Shown one piece after another: positions 11,337 to 22,275 of a stretch of 64,000 nt of DNA. The notes under the pieces are model-generated. The model was not told the origin of the DNA and did no database searches. It saw nothing but the letters and a program-made list of their open reading frames with translations. The stretch lies in the NCBI GenBank assembly GCA_002049455.2, contig KV918974.1, positions 1 through 64,000 of the forward strand, written 5' to 3'. Made by a program: the position numbers and the translations under genes. Every line of letters starts with the position of its first letter. Position 1 is the first letter of the stretch. The stretch is from Porphyra umbilicalis. Taxonomy: Eukaryota > Rhodophyta > Bangiophyceae > Bangiales > Bangiaceae.

Positions 11337-13438
11337 TTAGGGATCATACGCAAAATTGCGGGTCATTGAGGGCAGGGTGGTCTTAAGCCATGTGACAGGA
11401 GTTACTTCCTTAACTGCGGTGGCAGTAGTTGACTCTGTCCAAGAGACAGTGGCATGGATAACTCCGTCGCCTGTACCATGGATATGTTGGATCGTGGGTG
11501 TCCACGTGGGGTCCAGGGCGATGTTGGCCACAGTTGTGAGCCAGGCTTGTCGGCGACTTCGTCGTGTTGGCGTTTGCCACTCGTACCCCGGAACATGCTT
11601 CTTCTTCTGTCGAAGGAAACGCACCACCAGGTTGCGGGGGAGGTTCTCCAGGGGTTCCCAGGTGTCATCCTTCGACCCGTAGTCGAACCAGCGCGCCTTA
11701 GCGCTATAGCTGTCGCCTGTCTGGCGTAAGCCTAGGAGTTTGTCGATCACATACTAATCGGCAGTTGCCGGGGGTGACTTGCGTTGGTCCAGACCATCTA
11801 GTGAGGGGTGCGGCACAGTGTCCGCCATCGTTGGACGAGGAGCTGGGGTGACATGGTCACTGCTGACGCGTTTTTCCTCGCCGTCAATGTCAATGACAAA
11901 CGTGGAGGCGTCCGCGTCTGCGTCAATGACCACGAAGGGTCCAAAGGCTTTGCTTTGCATCTTGTTTTGCCGATCGTGGTTGGTCGTGTATGCGTAGTCG
12001 CCGATCTTGACGTCCGCATTGCGGGTTGCGACCCGGTGGTCGAAGTTACTTTTGGAACGTTGTTGCGTCTTACGCAAGGCCTCGACTACGATGGGGATCT
12101 GCATGCGCAGGCGGGCCATGAACTCGCGTTTGCGAGCTAGGGGTGACCCATTCTTGAGCGTTCCCTTATTGGTAAGCGGGGTGCCCGGCGGCAAGTTGCG
12201 AACCGTGAGGTTGGGGATCCGCCTTGGGATTACGAGCTCAAATGGAGCGATGCCCGTCCACCGATGTAGTTGGCTATTATCCACCATGGTGATTACCGGG
12301 AGTAACTCGTCCCGTCGTGATGGGTCATCAGCGACGTAGTGTCGCAGCTGAGTAGCCATGGTACGGTTGTACCGTTCAACTTGCCCATAAGTTTGGGGGT
12401 GATACGCCGTGGTGCGAACCGTTTCAATGCCAAGCATTTTCATCACGGCGATGAAGAAGTTCGACATGAACTGGGGCCCTTGGTCCGATAGGATCCGGTC
12501 CGGTGGCCCGTAGGCTGACACCCACGCGTCGATGATGGCTGACGCCACGGACATGGCCGTGATTCGCCACAAGGCGACGCACTTGATGAGCTTGGCGAAG
12601 CGGTCGGTGATAACCAAGATGAAGCGGTTGCCCTTCTTGGAGGCCGGGATGGGCCCAAAGATGTCAACGGACAGCTCCGTGAGAGGCCCGGTAGCCTGGA
12701 ACAGGGTCAAGGGCGTGGTGTGTCGCCGCAAGGCGAGGCGATTTTGCGCACACGTTGTGCATTTGGTGATGGTCGAATGAATATCCGTCACCATTGAAGG
12801 CCAGTAGTATGCCTTACGCATTGTGTAATACATCCGGTTCATACCAGGATGGGCGGCCACGGTTGCGTGGTGCTCGAGGGTCAACACGCGTTCGCGTAAA
12901 GACTTTAGAATAACCAGTTGATTGCCGTAAGGCGCACGGCGGTACATAGCGTGATGCTCATCGCGGCAGAAGGCCTTTCCCGTTCCGAGTTCGACACGTT
13001 TGGTCATTGCGACACAATAGTCGTCCGTTTGTTGAGCTTCAACAACGTCGTCGAATTCCACCGGTTCGGGTGTGTCGGTACCCGTGTACCTCCCCGTCAT
13101 CAAGCCGTTGGCCGTCTCGGCCAATGCCAGGCACGGCATATCATCGTGAATATCGTCTGGCGGCGCCACCGTAGAGGGGCGCGACAGGAAGTCCGGCAAG
13201 TGGTGCAATGCACCTGGTTCATGAATCATATCGAATGTGTATTCGGAAAGACGAAGTTGCCACCGCATCAAGCGTCCGTTTGAGTCGGTCGTGCTGTCAA
13301 TCCAGGCAAGTGCTTGGTGATCTGTTCGGATGAGGAACCGTTGTCCGTCGAGGAAGTGCCTCAACTTGAGGACGGCAGCAGCCGTCAGCCATGTTGGCGA
13401 CAGTTGACAAGGCACGTGCGACGCAGACACGCAAACTT
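11337..13438 (-). pseudogene. Gypsy chromovirus pol fragment: RNase H, integrase, chromodomain
   Basis: On the minus strand the frame enters RNase H (FLIRTDHQALAWID, about 13310). It continues into an integrase with an HHCC-type zinc finger (about 12870-12745) and a complete DDE core: SVDIFGP, LSDQGPQF and QVERYNR. A GPF-like region follows. After one in-frame TAG at 11754-11756 the same frame encodes a chromodomain (YVIDKLLGLRQTGDSY, then WFDYGSKDDTWEPLENL). A C-terminal chromodomain marks a chromovirus. The RNase H start and the whole reverse transcriptase are missing because the long-inverted-repeat element starts at 13439. Gag and protease of a Gypsy element lie on the same strand at 30912-32713. 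Confidence 0.93.
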
Positions 13439-16400
13439 CACAAGCCTGTCGGCACGTGCCGGCACGGGCCAGACGTGATAAAGACACCTCCTTTCAGGCG
13501 GGCCAAGTTGACGTCGGACAATTCCGGTCGTGCACTGCTGCTGAGCCAAATCAAGAGTCGAAATAATGAAGATCTGACAACTTCAGTTGAACCAGGCTCC
13601 ATGTCAGTTTGGTGCCTCGCAACACTTCAAATGTGGCTGCACCGCCCATCCGAAAATTTGAAGCCAATCCAGGCCACTCGTGTCCATCGTTGGGATCTGG
13701 CTTCTCGCAAGACGCTCGTTCGAGGCCCGTTGTGCGCCAGAAAGAAATGACACGTCATGCAAGCGGCTCCGTCCAAAACTCGTCAGCTCTCCCACGGTTC
13801 GAGCCACGGCACGCGCCACCGCGCAGCCTCGTTGGCGCATCGCGTAGTCGTCGTGCGCGCCAAGTAACGACCGTGTCATGTCAGCTGGCCCCCCACCCCC
13901 AGAATGCGTGACTGGGCATTCAATGGCGGTCCGTGCCACCTCGTCGTCTGGCCCCCCCTCTCACACGACCAAGACAGCTCGTTTGTGGCGCCAGCCCGCG
14001 CGTCGGGGGCGCTCGCAGCACGTCGCCCTAATCCGGGGCGCGCCCACCCACCCCCAGATGGCTGGAATCGGCATCCGGTGGCCGTGCGTGCCACCTCGTC
14101 GACTGGCCCCCCCTCTCAGTTGCCCGAAACGGCCATTTCTCAACGCCATGCCGCGCGTTGGGGGCGCCCGCAGCGCGGCGCGCTAATCTGCGGCGCACCC
14201 ACCCACCCCCAGATGACTGGAATCGGCATCCAGTGGCCGTGCGTGCCACCTCGTTGACTGGCCCCCCTTTCCAGTTGCCCGAAACGGCCATTTCTCAAAG
14301 CCATGTCGCGCGTTGGGGGCGCCCGCAGCGCGGTGCGCTAATCTGGGGCGCGCCCACCCACCCCCCGATGACTGAAATCGGCATTCGGTGGCCGTGCGTG
14401 CCACCTCATCGACTGGCCTCCGCTTTCAGTTGCACGAAACGGCCATTTCTCAACGCCATGTCGCGCGTCGAGGGCGCCCGCAGCGCGGCGCGCTAATCTG
14501 GGACGCGCCCAACCACCCGCAGATGGCTGGAATCGGCATTCGGTGGCCGTGCGTGCCACCTCGTCGACTGGTTCCCCCTCTCAGTTGCCGAAAACGGCCA
14601 TTTCCCAACGCCATGTCGCCTGTTGGGGGCGCCCGCAGCGCGGCGCGCTAATCTGGGCCGCGCCCACCCACCCCCAAAGGGCTGGAATCGGCATTCGGTG
14701 GCCGTGCGTGCCACCTCGTCGAATGAACCCCCCTCTCAGTTGCCCGAAACGACCATTTCTTAACGCCATGTCGCGCATTGGGGGCGCCCGCAGCGCGGCG
14801 CGCTAATCTGGGGCGCGCCCACCCACCCCCAGATGGCTGGAATCGGCGTTCGGTGGCCGTGCGTGCCACTCTGTCGGCTGGCCCTCTCTCTCAGACGTCC
14901 CAGACGGCCATTTGTTAGCGCTACCCCGCTCGTCGGGGGCGCCTTCGCGCCCACGGAAATATTAGGGACACCCCTGCGTAAATCACTGCCTATCTCAGTC
15001 GGCGTTAGCTAGCCGGAGAGTATTCCCTGTCGGCCGCTGCGGCCACACCATCGACGTCGCGCCACCCGCGCCACCGCCGTCGTCTTCACCATCCCCACGA
15101 TCGTGCTCACCGAGACCACGGCGCTTTTTGCAGCAGTTGCTGATCACCACCGGATTTGTTCAATCGCGTGCACTCGCACCCTTGCTTTCGCACTCCTTTT
15201 GCGGACCTCTTTGGTGCCGTCGTCCAACACCGTACCAGCGGCCGATCTGATTTGTGCATGCCTGTTCTCCTTTATCTTTCCGTTCCTTTATCTTTCGGCC
15301 CTCCTGCAGCCTCATTCTCTCATCGGCTCCTCCTCCATGGCCACGCCTCATACCTCGGCTCGGGTTGCCCAGGAGTGCGTCTCGTCTTGCTTTGCGTGAT
15401 TGCATTCTACGGGAGTCGGGCTCTGCCGCGGCGAGTTCTGATCCGCGTCGCCTTTCTCACCGGTTGCTCTTGCATGTCTTCATCATGCCTGGGACCCTCT
15501 TCTTTCGTAAAGCTTCCGTCTGTTCTTTTTTTTGTCCCTCTCGTCGACTCATTGCCCTGTCCTCTTCTATCTCTATCACCTCCCGCCATGGCTTGTTTGT
15601 TTCTCTGCGGCGCCTGCTCTCGTTCTTGGCTCATCTTGTTGTGTGTGCATGCGCCGCTGCTTTGCTCCGACCACCTCCGATTGCATCGTGCTTTGCCTTC
15701 TACTTTCTTTTTGCGACCCCTAGATGCTCTGCGCCCCCCACCCTCTTTATGGGATCCCTTGTTGTTTCACACTAGCAAGGTTTTGTTCGGTCCCTGGTCT
15801 GGTGTGTCCTTCCCGGGCCTGCGTTGAGCCGGCTTACGGTGTCTCAGGGACTTTTTGACTAACGCTATGCCCGAACTCTTCTTTCTCTCGTGGCTCGTGC
15901 GCGCACCCACCGTCCTCTGCCTGGTCCACTGGCCGGGTGTGTTTCTTTTCGCTGCTGCCCTCTTCTGTGTCGCAGATGCCCCCCCGTCCACTTCATACCG
16001 TTTCTTGCATTGCTTGCAGTGTGCTTAGATTTTTTTGTGCCTGCCTCCTCCGTTCTGTCTCCGTTTCCGTTATCGTTGGTAAATCCCGGACGCGTCCCAT
16101 CTCCACGTTGTCGTTGGCGCGGTATGTCATCAGCACGTGTCCCAGAGCAGTCCATGTGCGACGTTGCATCCCGCTGGTGTCAGTGCGCTTTTCCAAAGCT
16201 CTACGAAAACGTAGAGTCCCAGTCCTTTTGCATGTGCCGCAGCTTTCACGTTCTCGTGAAGCTCTCGTGACAAGGCATATAGCGCGTACCGACCGTCGCG
16301 TCGCATGCATTTATTCTGTTACCGTGCAAACCCGTTGCATGTGCTGGGCGCACTGCCTTTGGTCGCTGACATGCAGATGGATAGTCTCGGGTGTGTGCGC

Positions 16401-16465
16401 GATCACTTCATACGCCGGCGCGGGCAGCTCCCATTCCTTGCACAGTCGTCTCGCGGCCAGCTCGT
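13439..16465 (+). repeat. left long inverted-repeat arm
   Basis: It pairs with 27905-30321. Stretches such as 15156-15827 are identical at the amino-acid level in a 223-codon fortuitous frame to the reverse complement of 28553-29224, implying near-identity. Similarity fades at about 16435-16470 on the inner side. The arm contains the 155-bp satellite (13925-14940). I see no gene in it: the open frames are mirrored in both arms but have compositional bias and no domains. Confidence 0.9.
13925..14940 (+). repeat. 155-bp tandem satellite, seven copies
   Basis: The landmark CGTGCCACCTCGTC recurs at about 13933, 14088, 14243, 14398, 14553, 14708 and 14863, a constant 155-base spacing. The first and last copies are the most diverged. 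The right arm carries only three copies of the same unit. Confidence 0.9.
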
Positions 16466-18900
16466 GTGTGTTCCAACAACACAGAGACACTGTCTTCATG
16501 CATAACCCCCACGATTGGGCCGTCGTGGGCCTATTGTCAGACTGATACCATAATGGAGAGCAGTCTTTCATAGTATCTCTCTGTGGATTGAAGACAGCTC
16601 GGCGCTGTGATGGCCGTGCTTCGGATTGCCAGTTCATTGTGTGGCACCAGGCGCGCTAGACTGACAGCTCTTGGCGGCAGCAGGCCGGTCGTGTGCGTGA
16701 AGGGCAAGACATGAGGCACTGGCTGGCAGCTGTGCGTGTTGCGCATCACGCACGTGCGCGTTCCCAGTCACCGAAGGGCACCAACGTTCGAGAGGGTCCT
16801 GGGAGGTGGGGCTAGACGAAAATGTCTAATCAAGCATAGCGTCACCTGGATGACAGCTGCGACTTGGCGTCAGGGTGGTCGCGAAAGGCCCTGTCTCTGT
16901 AATCGGGCTGTGCTACAATTAGGAGGAACATTATTAGCCGTATTTCTTGTTCATCAGCTGCTAGCGTTCAGAGACCAGCCCTCCGCCGTCTGCGCACTGA
17001 CCACCACGACTTTCTTCCAATACCATCTTTCCATCCCCGCCACGCGCGCTCCGCGTCGCGCACCCCAAATGGCACGGGCCAACGAAATTACAACTGTGGC
17101 CGGCGAGACGTTGGCCGCGCCTAGAGTGGAGAGTGGTGGTGCCACAACGGCTGGCGCTCGCCATCGCGAGAGGCCTGCCCCAGGCGGTCGGGCAGTTGCT
17201 ATCGCGCCCGCTATTGGCGCACAGCCGTCTGAGCGGCCTGTTTTAGGCACGCCGCTGACGCCTGCGGCGGCCGGGGCGTCCGACTCTGATTCAGAGGACG
17301 GTGTAGGCGACGGTGACAATGGTCATTGCTGCACCGTCTGTTCGTATCGTCCCCGGTACGAGAAAGAGCGAGGCCATAACATTCAGAGCTGCAGTGCTGT
17401 CAACCTAGAATGCACGTCAAGCCCAGCGGCTCCCTCAGAATTCAAGACAAAGTCTTGTTCCTGCGCGGGGAAGGCCGCCAAGCAGACGTGTACCGCCAAG
17501 TCTTTGTACGTTTTCTGGCGACGTCTTCGGTGCTCGCACAGAGCTGTGGGACAGTCTGGGTGTGAAATGCTCGGTCTTCTTTCTTGATTGCAAGCGTCTA
17601 ACCGGTGTGGCGGGTTGCCAATGTTTGTCTTGCGGTAGTCTGTCCGTTGATTATCTGTGTTTCCAGTTGCACACTATGTCAAAAGCAGGGACACCTCCCC
17701 ATCACGATGTCTCTCTGCAAGGCGTATGAGCTCAAGGTGTCGGCAACTGGCCGGCGCTCTATCCGCAAACTACGCCAAGCCATGTACACAGTCGAGTTCA
17801 TGGTGTGTGCACAAGTTCAGCCTGTTCATCTTGCACGCGCCGCTACGGCCGCAAGGCTCGAGGCAACGGCGGCCGCAGACGCCGATCACGCCATTGAGCG
17901 GCAGCGTGCCGCAGCGCTGCAGCCGGATGTGGTGGAACTGACAGCGGGAGGTCGCGCTGACGTGATGGACCGGGCCCTGGACGCGCACTCGGGACCCAAC
18001 GCTCGCGCCGCCGTCGCCCGAAATCCCCAGGGTGAAACCTTCCACCGTAAGTACGCTCGCGAGCTCCGAGCTGAGCTGGACCCCCGGGAGGCCAGGCTTT
18101 ACGCTGGCGCGATGCAAGCGGGCGAGAGTTTTGGCTCTTCAAGCGTTGGACAAGTGCCTAACTCAGCAGAGTTGGCCGGGGCCATCCACGAGGCCCTCTC
18201 TTCTCGGGCGCGCCAGAAGCGCAACGAGCAAGCTGCCAATGTCGCGATTCGGCTGGGACAGCTGAGTGGGCCAGTTGGTTCACCTTGAGTGTAAGTTGTG
18301 AGCCACCTTGTCTTGCTTCATATTGTTGTCGTTTTCCCTGAGGCTACGGTGCAGCACCTGCATAACGTGCGCCCGTTGCGTAGTCTGGGCTGCGCTGGAC
18401 AATGCTCTAACACACTTGACTGGTTTCTGCCCCTGGCCGTAGTTTCGGTGGCACACTTCACTTTTGCCACACACAGGAATACTCGGTTTGGAACCGACGG
18501 CCAGGACACTGGTGGCGAGCCGGCGTCGGCCCATGCGCCACCCCGGCCTCCTGCATCCGAGCGTCCGCCACTCTCTCCGGTGCAGAAAATGGGTGCGTCT
18601 GCTCTGACGAGCAGCTTGTGCGACTTTATCTTTGGGGACGAGTCTGATCCCGACCGCATCGAGTTTGAGCGAAAGGCGGCCGCGGGAATGAGGCGCAACT
18701 TTCTCCGAGGGCACACTGTGGAGGGCTCCTCCGTGGCGGTTTCGGAGGTTGTTGGGCTGGTCCTGAGCGAGTGGGGGCCAGAGGGAGGACCGCATCCAGA
18801 CTTAGACAGTCTTCCCCTGGGGTTGCGAGACGCTGTGGCGGCCTGGGTGGCGTCGCATCGTTGACGTTGGTACCCGTTGCGCCGCCAGTTTGCAATAGTG
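16466..18900 (+). other. unassigned ORFs, possibly a multi-exon gene
   Basis: Open frames that look coding-like occur at about 17068-17400 (acidic Ser/Asp/Glu stretch followed by HCCTVCSYRPRYEKERGH), 17820-18288 (Ala-rich, charged, ending GQLSGPVGSP and a stop at 18286-18288) and 18480-18864 (containing SLCDFIFGDESDPDRIEFER). Plausible splice signals are a GTAAGT at 18291 and a pyrimidine-rich CACACACAG ending at about 18478. I cannot build one continuous reading frame through all parts, and no family is recognised. As the left-central part of the long-inverted-repeat element, it may be cargo or an accessory transposition gene. Confidence 0.35.
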
Positions 18901-19443
18901 TTGATTGACATGTAGATTGTTCCTATTCCCTCTCCAAGGGCAGAGCCGTAAAGGCATCGGCAAGCACTCCTCCCGGTCCCCCAAGCTCAGGAACATTGCG
19001 GACGGCTTTCATCAGGCAGTGTGTGAAGTGAGACGCGATACTGCTGGCGTCCAAAGAAGAGATGGCAATAGCATGCAAGAACGCCTCGGCAGAGCCAGGG
19101 TAGTTGTGGTGAGCCGACTTCAGGGCAAAGGAGAATTCGCTGAAGACCTCCTCTATAGGCTGGAACTCGAGGCTGTAGGGAGGCAGTCGAAGAGGAAACA
19201 CGCCACAGGCCCGGATGAAGTCTTCAACGGCCGCTGTGTGGATGGGGGCGTTGTCAAAAAGTATAACACACCAGCTCGCATGCATTGTCCACGGAAGCCC
19301 CGAAACGAACCGGTTCATTGCCGAAAAAAGACCATGAAGGAAGACGACCCAGTCAGATGAGTTTTCAGCTGGTGGCGTCGGTGTAGTCACAGCGTGCAGC
19401 ACCCCGGTCTGGGAACAAACTGCCATCATAGTAGACGTCCTTA

Positions 19444-20478
19444 CAGTCGTTCCACAAAACTTCTAGCACTCCGGCGGGATCAATAGTGCCCTCGACATCT
19501 CACGTGTGCCTCTTTTGCGATGCAACGCTCTCGATTTTGGACCGGCGCTCTCGAAAATCCCTTAAACGTGACCAATCCACGATTCCAGGAGACGCTCAGA
19601 GGTCCCGGGGGACCTTCTCGTGAGGGACTTGAGATTTCTGAAACAAAATTTCGGGGACAGCCGACGACGCGCCCGACTTCTGCGTTCGTGGAAGGTCCAT
19701 TGCAGACGTGGCTTCAGAATGTCGCCCGCGTTCACATGTGGTGGGCACTATCGCGCAGGCCGGCAAATTGTTGCCTCGATAGTTCCCACGGCTCTGCGCC
19801 CTCATTGGCGCGAGGGTCTACCAGGCACTTCCCACTTTGTCGGTGATCTGGTAGACTAATGAGAGAGCGCCAGAGCGTATCTATTGAGAAAGGGCCCATC
19901 AATAGATACCCCACTTATCACCGGCTCAGGGACAGCGTGGAGGCAGGTCACAACTCAACGGGTTGGTGCCGTCGGAATCCTTCACCTTTTTCGGGAATGG
20001 CCTCATCAGACGCGGGCTGCTCTGACACACGAGGCAGCACATGACAGCAATGAGCCCTCCATCGCTATTTCTGGCTCTCCACATCGTGGAGCCGGGCCCA
20101 TCAGCCACTCTGGCTGGTCTCCCACTGGCGGGCGTGCCAGGGGTCACATGTCCCGCTTGAATATTCAGGGCGCGGAGGCGGCCCCGTCGTCCAATTTGGC
20201 TGACTGCCCAGTGCGAGGTGGACGGAGACCAGCAGATCTTCTCTTGCGCGCTATTTTGGGACGGTGGCAAGTCCATTGCGAAATCATGGGGAATCGCAGC
20301 ATTTCTTGATCCTGCTTTGATCCCTTAACAATGGCCCGACGGTCGAGATCATGGGCCCGTTCTCGGTCGCTCGAAATTGCATTCTGAAAGTTGTGACGAG
20401 CCGGGCGCATATGTCGACCGGACGACGGCGTCGACGATCCGGTCCACGTCGCCACCGCGATCCGCACCCTTCCCCCCC

Positions 20479-20509
<31 letters not shown>

Positions 20510-21702
20510 GCCCGCGCCGTGATCCGCACCCCCCCCCCCCCCTCTGCCACCCCCCCCCCCCCACCGCCTCCGTCGTGGCCGGCGCCGGCGCCGTTCCCCC
20601 CCTAATCTCCATGCGCCCGTCACCGCTGTGCTGCTCTCGTCTGGCGTCCTCGCCCTTGTGCACGTTTCTTTTTGTCTTTTGGGTGGTTCACGTCGCTGTC
20701 CCTTCGTCGCCTGGAGAAAAAACGTACTCTCGCTGTTGTTTCTCTCTTTGACACCTGATCTTGGAGCTGTTGCTACAGGACTCAACGCAGAGCCCCTGCA
20801 GTTGAGTGCACCGCATTTTTGTCGACAACGTTCCGCATGGCCCGTTCCACAATGCACATAACATACTCGCTAAGAGCGAGAGGGGGATGCGCGCTCGGAC
20901 CAGTACAACAAGGCCACAAACATAAACGCCAGCCCATTTATTCCCTAGAAAACAACGCAGCAAACGAAGGGCAAAAGAGTACACCAAAAAAGGCAGCCAC
21001 AGCGGTGATCGGCACCAAAGAGGGAGGGCGGGGGGGGCGGCGTGGGCAGCGGACGCGACGGCGGCGGTGAGCGGGGGGGGGGGGCTGGGGGGGGGGGCGG
21101 GGGGGAAGGGTGCGGATCGCGGTGGCGACGTGAACCGGATCGGCGACGCCGTCGTCCGGTCGAGATATGCGCCCGGCTCGTCACAACTTTCAGAATGCAA
21201 TTTCGAGCGACCGAGAACGGGCCCATGATCTCGACCGTCGGGCCATTGTTAAGGGATCAAAGCAGGATCAAGAAATGCTGCGATTCCCCATGATTTCGCA
21301 ATGGACTTGCCACCGTCCCAAAATAGCGCGCAAGAGAAGATCTGCTGGTCTCCGTCCACCTCGCACTGGGCCGTCCGCCAAATTGAACGACGGGGCCGCC
21401 TCCGCGCCCTGGATATCCAAGCGGGACATGTGACCCCTGGCACGCCCGCCAGTGGGAGACCAGCCAGAGTGGCTGATGGGCCCGGCTCCACGATGTGGAG
21501 AGCCAGAAATAGCGATGGAGGGCTCATTGCTGTCATGTGCTGCCACGTGTGTCTGAGCACCCGAAGTCTTTGAGCACAAAAGCTGCTTTGAGATTTTTAC
21601 GTTGACATGTCACTGGTTCTCAGCCACGTTTTCGCGAAACGAGGAACATATGGGTGGTATTTTTGATCTCGGCTGAATGCTAGGTTTTTAGTGGAACGAC
21701 TG
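19444..21702. mobile_element. TA-flanked Tc1/mariner-type element, 2259 bp, inside the transposase gene
   Basis: Both ends read CAGTCGTTCCAC inward, and imperfect similarity continues to about 48 bases (shared CTAGCA, GATCAA blocks). A TA dinucleotide lies outside each end (19442-19443 and 21703-21704), the target duplication of this superfamily. Its removal rejoins the host transposase frame exactly, which independently supports the boundaries. It carries no complete transposase. Most of its interior is a large palindrome. Confidence 0.88.
20008..21573. repeat. foldback palindrome, two ~470-bp arms around a ~600-bp spacer
   Basis: The left arm (about 20008-20481) and right arm (about 21098-21573) are nearly identical in inverted orientation, for example GACACACG, GCAGCACATGACAGC and CCATGATTTCGCAATGGAC. 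The arms end at long C (left) or G (right) tracts. The spacer holds no recognisable gene. A smaller perfect 11-bp hairpin lies outside it at 19877-19909. Confidence 0.88.
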
Positions 21703-22275
21703 TAGCATCCCCTTGCTGCTGCAAGATAGGCATTCGTAGCGTTCCCCCCTTAGCCACCGTCCCTTGCGACGGCGCAAATCTCCACCGTCCTTGTGGGTCT
21801 CGTCGAATGACACGACACACCGCGTCGGGATGGTTAAGAGTATGCGCGCAAACTCCTCGCGGCCGGCTTGGTCACGCTCCCGGCACATGCGGTATAGTTG
21901 CTTGTACGAGAAGTTGATTGCTCGCAGCACCCTGTCCAGCGTCGCAGTCGAAGCCTTTTACGAGGCCCGGTGGCCAGGAAGTGTGGAAAGAAACTCAAAG
22001 ACGTCCTTTATTTCTCCAATAAACTGCTCAGGGTCCGACCGCACGACAGCGTCTACTGCGCGCAGGAAGTGAGAATCGAACAGAATGTTGTCGGTGTGAC
22101 GGTTGCGGATGACAGGGTCCGGCCACCATTCGCCCGACTCGATGTACGCGTTGATCCATCCCGAGACGGTCGCGCGGTTGCAGCATAGTCGCTGTGCCGC
22201 TGCCGTCTTGCTAACGCCCTCGAACAGGACCCAGGCGACGGCCAGCCCGCGGGCAGTGTCGTCAAAAATTCTGCG

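Larger units (their letters stand above)
18923..22275 (-). pseudogene. Tc1/mariner (IS630-like) DDE transposase, split by an insertion
   Basis: The 5' part (minus strand, 22275 to 21705) has a helix-turn-helix start (AVAWVLFEGVSKTAAAQRL, then CNRATVSGWINAYI) and the first catalytic Asp in VVSFDETHKDG. The 3' part (19441 to 18923) has the second Asp in ILFDNAPIH and the third acidic residue in LEFQPIEEVFSEF. This is the usual DDE_3 order. A TAA near 21958 breaks the 5' part, and a 2259-bp TA-flanked element separates the two parts. Removing that element with one TA restores the frame (GML|RTSTMMAVC). The upstream start is unclear because a TGA lies just before 22275. I saw no clear terminal repeats of its own. 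It could be the former transposase of the surrounding large element or an independent guest. Confidence 0.88.

Noticed and set aside
13925..14940. 155-bp repeats as a CRISPR-like array
   Set aside because: Units are contiguous and similar along their whole length, with no unique spacers, and the genome is eukaryotic.
15156..15827. 223-codon frame in both long inverted arms, as a possible conserved gene
   Set aside because: Its identity in the two arms follows from DNA identity of the arms. Composition is Ser/Leu/Pro-biased and several other frames are equally open, with no domain.
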